The translations under genes and the position numbers were made by a program. From positions 1-10,073 of the forward strand of contig JAHJBD010000055.1 of the NCBI GenBank assembly GCA_018813725.1: DNA of 10,073 nucleotides, written 5' to 3'. Source of the DNA: Nanobdellota archaeon (GTDB lineage: Archaea; Nanobdellota; Nanobdellia; Woesearchaeales; JAHJBD01). How positions within the stretch are numbered: the first letter of the stretch is position 1; every line of letters starts with the position of its first letter. The notes under the pieces were generated by a model. That model did not search any database. It was not told the origin of the DNA and worked only from the letters and a program-made list of their open reading frames with translations. Of the stretch, positions 1 through 5,988 are shown in pieces.

Positions 1-155
1 AGCTTATCCATCTTTGCAAAAAACTGCTCAATGTTCTGCTCAAATATCGAGAAGTCGCCTGCATTTATTATGAGGTCAGCTTGTCTGGATTTTTCCTTCA
101 TCTCTCTGAAAGCTCTTGCTGAGCCGTGCATATCTGCTATCGCTAGGATTTTCAT
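1..155 (-). CDS. Metallophosphoesterase (calcineurin-like), N-terminal part only
   Basis: Reading leftward from the ATG at 155, the first 51 codons begin MKILAIADMHGSARAF and later contain INAGDFS. The D-x-H motif (D8, H10) just after a hydrophobic first strand, followed some 25 residues later by a GD motif, is the metal-binding start of calcineurin-like phosphoesterases. Small archaeal members of this family open in the same way. The rest of the gene, including the GNHD and later histidine motifs, lies beyond the left edge, so the substrate cannot be told. The start is supported by a TATA box at 177-186, centred about 26 nt upstream, which fits a leaderless transcript. It diverges from the gene at 224. 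The fold assignment is fairly safe; the exact function is unknown. Confidence 0.75.
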   Translation of the reverse strand, partial: MKILAIADMHGSARAFREMKEKSRQADLIINAGDFSIFEQNIEQFFAKMDK

Positions 156-176
156 AGGAATGAAAACACACAGGTG

Positions 177-186
177 ATATTTAAAT
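177..186 (-). promoter_or_regulatory. TATA box for the metallophosphoesterase gene
   Basis: ATATTTAAAT is a strong archaeal TATA box. Its centre lies about 26 nt from the ATG at 155, where transcription would be expected to start, so the mRNA is probably leaderless. The box is nearly symmetric and could in principle also serve the plus strand, but the gene at 224 has its own better placed box. Confidence 0.6.
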
Positions 187-188
187 CT

Positions 189-201
189 TAAGCTTTAAAA
201 G
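189..201 (+). promoter_or_regulatory. TATA box for the gene at 224, with shared TAAGCTTTAAA element
   Basis: TAAGCTTTAAAAG contains a TTTAAAA box centred near 197, about 27 nt before the ATG at 224. This is the normal distance from an archaeal TATA box to the transcription start, so the transcript is probably leaderless. The same 11-mer TAAGCTTTAAA recurs twice in front of the AAA+ gene at 9290-9314 (minus strand). Confidence 0.55.
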
Positions 202-223
202 GTGAAAGTGAATTATATAGGCT

Positions 224-1126
224 ATGATAGAGGGTTGGAGAGATTTTAAGGAATTTGTGAAAGTTGTAGAATCAGGAAAGTTGGAGCAGGATGTTAGAGA
301 GCAGTATATAACGAGGCTGGAACTGAATGCTGAATCTATCAAAGAAGAGCTTGATAAGCTGGCTGAGCAGTCAGAGACCCACGGCAGAGAAAGGATTGCG
401 CAGTATGACCCGCTTGTGGAAGAGATTCTTGTGCTGGCTGAAAACAATGTAGATATACGTGGATTTGCAGCTAAGTTCAGGGCAAAGCTTGCAGAGATAA
501 GGAAGGCACCCAATCTTCATTTTCTGCCTTATGACACCAGACGGCTCAGACAATTGACCGAGCTGCCGATAATAACAGGTATAAGGCTGGATGACATGCT
601 CTCTAGGTACAAAAATGGTGTTGTTGATGCTGTGATATCTGTTGCAAGATTAGAGGATGTTGATACAAGGCTAAGAAGAAGCGCAGTGCAGGATTGGTTT
701 GATGAGCATGGCACTGAGTTTTCAGGTGAATTAAGAGGTAATCCTGCAGCACTTAATTTCTACACCCAAAGCCGCGCTGGGAAAAGCCATCTTACAGCTG
801 AGTTAGAGTATCAGGATACTTTAGATCATTATGTTGATGTGGTCAAAGATATGCTTTATCTGGTGCCTTTTGGTGCAGAGGAGCAAACAATAAGGTCTGG
901 GATTTTAGCTGACGCTGTAAGGCAGGGAAACCCATTCAGGGCAGTGCACCGGGGCAAGACAGATCCAAAAGCAGCCATGAACACGCTTTTTGTAGACGCT
1001 GGCTATGATGGTAATACAGTCTACATGAGACTTACTGCCAGGCTGAGAAACTGCGGCAGTCCTGCTGCTCCTTTTTATATGCCTGTATCGGAGAAGATGG
1101 GCTTGCTAGAAGCGAGATTCGCTTAG
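224..1126 (+). CDS. Uncharacterised 300-residue protein, charged and mostly helical
   Basis: I do not recognise this family. The reading frame is long, has ordinary codon use, and carries a well-placed TATA box, so it is a real gene. Residues 1-95 are very rich in Glu, Lys, Arg and Leu and look like long helices, perhaps partly coiled coil. Residues 120-165 form another charged helical stretch. The C-terminal third (about 205-300) is more mixed and includes NPFRAVHRGKTDP and a likely beta segment around residues 264-272. There is one cysteine (C277), no signal peptide, no membrane segment and no clear nucleotide-binding or metal motif. The protein is therefore probably cytoplasmic. The ATG at 224 is chosen because the TATA box lies 27 nt upstream; no Shine-Dalgarno site sits at a useful distance. 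It stands alone: its left neighbour is divergent and its right neighbour convergent, with only 7 bases between stop codons. Confidence 0.8.
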   Translation: MIEGWRDFKEFVKVVESGKLEQDVREQYITRLELNAESIKEELDKLAEQSETHGRERIAQYDPLVEEILVLAENNVDIRGFAAKFRAKLAEIRKAPNLHFLPYDTRRLRQLTELPIITGIRLDDMLSRYKNGVVDAVISVARLEDVDTRLRRSAVQDWFDEHGTEFSGELRGNPAALNFYTQSRAGKSHLTAELEYQDTLDHYVDVVKDMLYLVPFGAEEQTIRSGILADAVRQGNPFRAVHRGKTDPKAAMNTLFVDAGYDGNTVYMRLTARLRNCGSPAAPFYMPVSEKMGLLEARFA

Positions 1127-1133
1127 AATGCAT

Positions 1134-4100
1134 CTATCTTTTCTTTAGGTGTGCAATCATAGCGATAAGAACAGCTAAACCTAGGACAGCAATCAGTATT
1201 ATCGGGATGATCAGTGGTAATTTTCCCTTAGTTGGAGGTAATTCTGCCTCACCAGGAGCTTGTTCTGCCTGAACCTGATCTGTAACTGACTGGCCTGTCA
1301 CTGCCTCTTGCATGATTATGCATCTGCTGTTGCTGCATTGGTAACCTTGAACGCAATCTGCGTTGCTTAGGCATTCAGGTTGCGGCTGTTCTTCAATAAG
1401 GACACACACCTTATTAGAGCAGTGATATCCTGCCGGGCAGCCAGTATCTGCAGTGCATCCGGTATCCAGGTTATACTCGCTGTTATCATACTTGCTTGCA
1501 CAGCCTGGATCTGCAGGATAATCAATCAGGCCGTCACCATCATTATCCTTGCTATCCTGGCACTGTTCAACATAACTGCCACCGCCTCCTCCACTTGTAG
1601 AACCTGTTGAGCCGCCAGATGATGATGCACCGCCCATGCCATAGGTGCTGAACCTGCTTAGATTGGCCCATACATAGCCATTTGTTGTGTCAACGCCGGA
1701 TGCGTATAACTTTGTTCCGTCAGCCAGTGTTGCTGTGCAGCCGCCTAATGCAGCGCAGTCAAGCCTTACCCATGTTCCGCTGGTGTATCTTACTGGCCTT
1801 AGGCTGCTTTCAGAAACTCCTGCTGGGAGGGTTATCTTTGAAATGTTGTAATAGATCTTAAGCTGAACCTGGGACACGTTAGAGAACCATGCGGTATCAT
1901 TGACCTCGATCTGGTAATAGAAACCGGTTATGCTGTCTGTAAGAGATGATAAATCTGTTGTATTTGCCGGAGCCTCTATAAATATATTTACTGTAAGGTT
2001 TATTGTCTTGCTGGTGCCGTTAGTTGTCACGATATATTCATAGCCAGTAACTCCTGTCTGATTGATTATCGATGCTGGGACACCCAAGCTTGAAAGGTTG
2101 ATCCTCCCTGAGGAATTTGAACGGTTATTGATAGGGGCTATTATCACGCTTACAGGAGATGCTTGTGTCAGAACAGAGAATGTGATTGCAGCGCTTGTAT
2201 TCTTGTTGCCTGCAATGTCCCATACAGTGACGTTCCATGTATGGTTGCCGTTGGAAAGGCCAGTGACTGCAACTGTCTTGTTCGTGTTGTTGTTTAAAGT
2301 GCCTGTCTTATTAACAACGCCATCAAGGGTAAGGTTGTAGTTTAGTGTAGAATTATAAAAGCTCCTTGCATAAAACTTGAATGTTATGTTTGAGCTTAAT
2401 AATATCTGTCCATCAGCTGGTGATATCGCTTGTACTGCTGGACGTGTAGTTGCTGGCGCTTCTTCAGTATACCCTCTGCATAATGCAACGTTCGTTATCG
2501 CTTCCCATATGAGAGGAGGGTATCCTCGATCATCACAAACATCATCCCATATGCTAACAAAATCCCATTGATCAAAAGGTGCGCTGGTTGCTACAACATC
2601 AAAGAAATAACTGATGGAATTGGCTCTCCCTGCATCACCTACAGTGCTTCCATCGCAATCAGTGGCATCGCCAGCATCATCATCGCGCCCTATACATTTG
2701 ACTGCATCATCAGCAGTATCATTATACCAGTAATTATTATCAATATTATTGTAATCATCCACAAACCCTATAAGCCCACCGATATAATTCCCTGTTCCGG
2801 TTATTCTTCCAACTGCAAATGAATCAGTGATATGGGCATCATTCTCTTTGTGCCCTACTAATCCTCCAATATAATCGCTTCCTGTAACATTTCCAGTTGC
2901 ATAAGAATTATCAATACCTGAATAATAACCATAATGATATCCTACTAAACCTCCAACATTACTGCTAAATCCCACTTCCTCATTCACATTTCCAGTTGCA
3001 TAACAATTCTCAATATCTGCATTGCCATAATTAGATGCATCATTCCTTCCCACCAATCCACCTACATTATCACCGCTGCTGATAATATTTCCAGCTGCAT
3101 AGGAATTGTCAATATTTGCAAATCCATGATAATACCCATATCCTCCATCTGCAGTATTCCGTCCTACTAACCCCCCAGCATCATCTCCTTCAGCAGTTAC
3201 AGTTCCAGTTGCATAAGAATTATCTATATTCGCATAACCATAGCCATTATATCCATAAGCCCTATTCCTTCCGACTAAACCGCCAATGTTACCATACCCT
3301 GCTACAGTTCCATTTGCATGAGAATATCCAATGTTTGCAGAGCCTTCACTACCATAATTTCTTCCTACTAATCCTCCAACATCATCGCTTTCTACGGTGT
3401 CACCATTTACATTTCCAGTGGCATAACAGTTATCGATATGGGCATAGCCACTATTACCATAAGTTTTATCTGCATAATTATTTCCAACTAATCCTCCAAG
3501 TTCATCATAACCGCTGACAGCTCCATTAGCGTGCGAATTGTAAATATTTGCATGCCCATTGTCTCTTCCCCAATTAAAACCAACTAAACCCCCTATTGCA
3601 TTACTATCACTGCCGTCAACAGTTCCTGCTGCATAAGAATTATCAATGATAGCATTACCATAATAAAGTCCATAATTAAAACCGACTAATCCTCCTATCT
3701 GGCCATTAGTGCCTGTAACAGTTCCTGTTGCATTGGAATTGTTAATTTTTGCTTCTCCAGACTGATACCCTTTGTTCTTTCCAACCAAACCACCCAATAC
3801 ACCATGACCAATAACGTCTCCTGTTGCATAAGAATTGTCAATGTAGGCATAGTAATAGTTATATCCGACCAAGCCCCCTATCCTATCAGTACCTGTAACA
3901 GTTGCAGAAGAATGTGAATTACTGATGGTTGATTGTTTATTATGACCTACTAAGCCTCCAACATTATTGTTTCCAGTAACATGACCGGTGGTATAAGCAT
4001 TATCAATAGTGTGGATACCTACATAAAAATATCCTACCAAACCTCCAACATTATTTTGGCCTGTAATGTTTAGGTTGGTCAGGCCAACATTTGCAATAGT

Positions 4101-4457
4101 AGCATCATCGGCAATGCCAAACAAGCCAACAGTATCCTCTGTGCTCCTGTTCATGAATAGGCCAGTTATGACAAGATTTCTGCCATTAAAATTGCCTGTA
4201 AAACTGCTTAGAGGGACAAAACCTTCTCCTGAGTTCCAAGTAATCGTATCAGAACAGTCTATATTATTTTGTAATTGAAAATAAGAACCCAGCGATGTGC
4301 TAACCCCCTGCAATCCATCACAATCGGTTATATTGTAAGGATCCTCTGCAGTTCCTGAACCTGTCCACAATGCAGCTGTTACAAATTGAGCCAAGAAAAA
4401 ACAAGCGATTACAGCAACTAGAATAAATGCGCCTTTAACCATCCCCTTGTTGTTCAT
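1134..4457 (-). CDS. Giant cell-surface protein: GLUG repeats, Ig-like domains, Cys-rich stalk, C-terminal membrane anchor
   Basis: A secreted, membrane-anchored protein of about 1107 residues. A signal peptide (about 1-28) has basic residues, a hydrophobic run FILVAVIACFFL and a cleavage-like VTA-AL. After a Cys-containing segment come 14 GLUG repeats (about 138-560), each with a GGLVG core and an N-S-Y-A-T-G-type strand, probably a right-handed beta-helix or solenoid. An Ig-like domain (about 672-770) has a NGNHTWNVTVWDIAGN motif. A second beta-rich domain (about 775-940) resembles the region before archaeal PGF anchors. A Gly/Ser linker (about 942-958) precedes a D-rich DNDGDGLID segment, likely calcium-binding, and two C-x5-C-x5-C-x4-C units. 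One membrane helix (about 1081-1100) ends in LKKR. N-x-S/T sequons are frequent. Adhesion or cell-wall contact is the likely role, with ligand unknown. I prefer ATG 4457; TTG 4469 is in frame and would add four residues. Confidence 0.85.
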   Translation of the reverse strand: MNNKGMVKGAFILVAVIACFFLAQFVTAALWTGSGTAEDPYNITDCDGLQGVSTSLGSYFQLQNNIDCSDTITWNSGEGFVPLSSFTGNFNGRNLVITGLFMNRSTEDTVGLFGIADDATIANVGLTNLNITGQNNVGGLVGYFYVGIHTIDNAYTTGHVTGNNNVGGLVGHNKQSTISNSHSSATVTGTDRIGGLVGYNYYYAYIDNSYATGDVIGHGVLGGLVGKNKGYQSGEAKINNSNATGTVTGTNGQIGGLVGFNYGLYYGNAIIDNSYAAGTVDGSDSNAIGGLVGFNWGRDNGHANIYNSHANGAVSGYDELGGLVGNNYADKTYGNSGYAHIDNCYATGNVNGDTVESDDVGGLVGRNYGSEGSANIGYSHANGTVAGYGNIGGLVGRNRAYGYNGYGYANIDNSYATGTVTAEGDDAGGLVGRNTADGGYGYYHGFANIDNSYAAGNIISSGDNVGGLVGRNDASNYGNADIENCYATGNVNEEVGFSSNVGGLVGYHYGYYSGIDNSYATGNVTGSDYIGGLVGHKENDAHITDSFAVGRITGTGNYIGGLIGFVDDYNNIDNNYWYNDTADDAVKCIGRDDDAGDATDCDGSTVGDAGRANSISYFFDVVATSAPFDQWDFVSIWDDVCDDRGYPPLIWEAITNVALCRGYTEEAPATTRPAVQAISPADGQILLSSNITFKFYARSFYNSTLNYNLTLDGVVNKTGTLNNNTNKTVAVTGLSNGNHTWNVTVWDIAGNKNTSAAITFSVLTQASPVSVIIAPINNRSNSSGRINLSSLGVPASIINQTGVTGYEYIVTTNGTSKTINLTVNIFIEAPANTTDLSSLTDSITGFYYQIEVNDTAWFSNVSQVQLKIYYNISKITLPAGVSESSLRPVRYTSGTWVRLDCAALGGCTATLADGTKLYASGVDTTNGYVWANLSRFSTYGMGGASSSGGSTGSTSGGGGGSYVEQCQDSKDNDGDGLIDYPADPGCASKYDNSEYNLDTGCTADTGCPAGYHCSNKVCVLIEEQPQPECLSNADCVQGYQCSNSRCIIMQEAVTGQSVTDQVQAEQAPGEAELPPTKGKLPLIIPIILIAVLGLAVLIAMIAHLKKR
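1135..1146 (+). terminator. Possible T-rich terminator of the gene at 224
   Basis: TATCTTTTCTTT follows the stop codon at 1126 by about 8 bases. Archaeal RNA polymerase can terminate at T-rich tracts on the coding strand without a hairpin. The tract lies inside the 3' end of the convergent surface-protein gene, where it is the complement of Lys/Arg codons, so its composition may only reflect coding. Confidence 0.25.
2765..4050 (-). repeat. Fourteen GLUG repeats inside the surface protein
   Basis: Each unit codes for x-GGLVG-x-N, a variable loop, then a strand of the form A-x-I-D-N-S-Y-A-T-G-x-V-x-G. The spacing between cores ranges from about 27 to 38 residues, and nearly all the variation falls in the loop. 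Loops in units 4 to 11 are rich in Gly, Tyr and Asn (for example NRAYGYNGYGYA). At DNA level the plus strand shows recurrent CCTACTAAACCTCC-like and GCATAAGAATTATCAAT-like blocks. The last unit has GGLIG instead of GGLVG. Confidence 0.9.
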
Positions 4458-4510
4458 ATCAGTTGACAAAATGGAAATATTTTGTTATGCAGGTTTAGAA
4501 TATAACAAGT

Positions 4511-4520
4511 ATTTAAATAT
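4511..4520 (-). promoter_or_regulatory. TATA box for the surface-protein gene
   Basis: Read on the minus strand this is ATATTTAAAT, identical to the box at 177-186. Transcription would start near 4489, leaving a leader of about 32 nt before ATG 4457 or 20 nt before TTG 4469. No clear Shine-Dalgarno site is visible in that leader. Weaker A/T boxes lie closer to the gene (around 4473-4506), so the assignment is not certain. Confidence 0.45.
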
Positions 4521-4540
4521 TGCTAAATGCCAAAAACAAA

Positions 4541-4569
4541 AAAACTGCGGGCAGGCTATCGGCTGTTTT
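4541..4569. repeat. Imperfect inverted repeat between two divergent promoters
   Basis: AAAACTGC at 4541-4548 and GCTGTTTT at 4562-4569 are complementary except for one base, with a GC-rich centre in an otherwise A/T-rich intergenic region. It lies between the TATA boxes of the surface-protein gene and the first sulfotransferase-like gene, next to the latter. It could be an operator for a dimeric regulator, or chance. Confidence 0.25.
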
Positions 4570-4575
4570 ATGACT

Positions 4576-4589
4576 AAATATTTATATAT
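4576..4589 (+). promoter_or_regulatory. TATA box for the sulfotransferase-like pair
   Basis: AAATATTTATATAT is a classical archaeal TATA element. Centred near 4585, it predicts a start of transcription around 4610-4612, just at the GGGGGT Shine-Dalgarno site, leaving a very short leader of about 13 nt before TTG 4624. Confidence 0.6.
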
Positions 4590-4610
4590 CAAATCTCAAT
4601 ATTCTGTTGT

Positions 4611-4616
4611 GGGGGT
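4611..4616 (+). promoter_or_regulatory. Ribosome binding site deciding the TTG start
   Basis: GGGGGT lies 7 bases before the TTG at 4624. No in-frame ATG occurs before the signal peptide, so this site is the main reason to accept TTG as the start codon. Confidence 0.55.
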
Positions 4617-4623
4617 ATAAAAA

Positions 4624-5988
4624 TTGAGAAGCTGTAAAATCTTGAATGTTTTTGTAAGCATCATTATTTTGCTGATCATCCCATCTGCCTCAGCTTACAT
4701 CGACCCAGGAACTGGCGGGTATCTTCTATCTTCACTTTGGGCGTGGATAGCGGGAGCAGCAACTTTTGTTCTTGCTGTGCTTGTGCATTTCTTTAAATAC
4801 CGGCTTTGGAGATGGTGGAAAAAGCTTAAGCTGCCTTATAAGATTGTGATCATTGTTCTGCCTGTGATAATTATTAGCAGCGCACTATTTTATGTGAACT
4901 TCCAGGATTCAAGATACAGGCTGCCGGATTTTGACCCAAATAAGGTGGGCGTCACATTAAACACTGACAAGGCTTATCCTGGATATACTTACCTTGAAGG
5001 AAAGCTTATTGACAATGATGGCAGGGCAGTGCATGAGTGGGCAAATGGCTATCTTGGAGTGATTGACACTAACGGAGACCTTTATGCGCAAAAAGGGTAT
5101 GAGAATGCAGTGTTTGGCAGATATTCATGGAATGGTTCAGTAATCTGGGAAAAGGATATCCCGATACATCATGAGATACTGCTTACGCCGCAAAACACAA
5201 TGATAGTCCTGACAAAAAAGGTTCAAAAATATATGGGGAGAAATGTGGAGTTTGATGTAATCCTAGAGCTTGACAAGAATGGTACGATCATCAAGAAATG
5301 GTCTACATGGGAGCATCTGGAGGAATTGCATAAGTTTCATGAAAAACTCGAGCTTGATAAGCCTAGTGCATCTTCACTTAAAGAAGATACATGGAAAAAC
5401 ACGAGCATATGGGGCGGAAACTATGACTATTATCATATGAATGCAGTAGGCCTGATACCAAACAACAGTTTGCAGGGGATGCATGCTGCATTTAACCCAG
5501 GCAATTACCTGATCAGTTTCAGGCATGGAAGCATGGTATTTATCATTGATAAGGATAGCGGGAAAGTGCTTTGGAGAGCTATATATAAACAGGTGCAGGA
5601 TAATCTTGAAGGGCCACATGCACCTCAGATGTTAAGTGATGGCTCAATACAGATATACGACAACGGAAGGTACAGAGGCTGGTCAAGGCTTGTCAGGATA
5701 GATCCTGTGACGCTAAAGGTCTTGTGGGAGTATAAGGACGATGATTTTTTCAGCTATTCACAGGGTTATGCGCAGCTGCTGCCTAACGGAAACATATTGA
5801 TTACCGAGAGCGAGATCGGGCATGTATTTGAGATAGACAACAATCAAGACATTGTATGGGAGTGGTGGAATCCGCTTAAGCATGAAGATGATTCAATGCC
5901 GAATTACGGCAAAAGGCATGATATCTACAGAGCCATGAGATATGACAAAGATTTTATCGATAGCTTTCTAGCCAATGATAAAGAATAA
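4624..5988 (+). CDS. Membrane-anchored arylsulfotransferase-like beta-propeller protein
   Basis: Arylsulfotransferases of this fold (Pfam Arylsulfotrans groups) are PAPS-independent. They move a sulfuryl group from an aryl sulfate to a phenol through a sulfo-histidine. Residues 1-24 look like a signal peptide ending SASA. They are followed by YIDPGTGGYL (25-34), a motif seen after the signal in various exported proteins, and by hydrophobic segments at about 34-57 and 72-92 split by a basic loop KYRLWRWWKKLK. The rest (95-454) matches the family in order: IPIHHE (H182, H183), YYHMN (H271), SFRHG (R300, H301), GPHAPQ (H332), YDNG...SR (R355), QGYAQLLPNGN, TES (E395) and the ending YRAMRYD. The propeller probably faces outside the cell. 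The true acceptor is unknown, and sulfotransfer is inferred from family resemblance only. The TTG start is chosen because of the GGGGGT site. It overlaps its paralogue downstream by 14 bp, so the two are co-transcribed. Confidence 0.8.
   Translation: MRSCKILNVFVSIIILLIIPSASAYIDPGTGGYLLSSLWAWIAGAATFVLAVLVHFFKYRLWRWWKKLKLPYKIVIIVLPVIIISSALFYVNFQDSRYRLPDFDPNKVGVTLNTDKAYPGYTYLEGKLIDNDGRAVHEWANGYLGVIDTNGDLYAQKGYENAVFGRYSWNGSVIWEKDIPIHHEILLTPQNTMIVLTKKVQKYMGRNVEFDVILELDKNGTIIKKWSTWEHLEELHKFHEKLELDKPSASSLKEDTWKNTSIWGGNYDYYHMNAVGLIPNNSLQGMHAAFNPGNYLISFRHGSMVFIIDKDSGKVLWRAIYKQVQDNLEGPHAPQMLSDGSIQIYDNGRYRGWSRLVRIDPVTLKVLWEYKDDDFFSYSQGYAQLLPNGNILITESEIGHVFEIDNNQDIVWEWWNPLKHEDDSMPNYGKRHDIYRAMRYDKDFIDSFLANDKE

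Noticed and set aside
3116..3517. Open plus-strand frame of 133 codons rich in His, Leu and Tyr
   Set aside because: It lies wholly antisense to the GLUG repeats, and its composition is the complement of the repeat codons; no promoter or ribosome site.
2765..4050. Regularly spaced similar DNA blocks on the plus strand resembling a CRISPR or tandem repeat array
   Set aside because: Blocks are imperfect, spaced in multiples of three and translate into GLUG units on the minus strand; they are protein-coding repeats.
4458..4469. TTG start at 4469 for the surface protein
   Set aside because: It adds only four residues before a good ATG; neither has a clear ribosome site, so the ATG is preferred, though TTG is not excluded.
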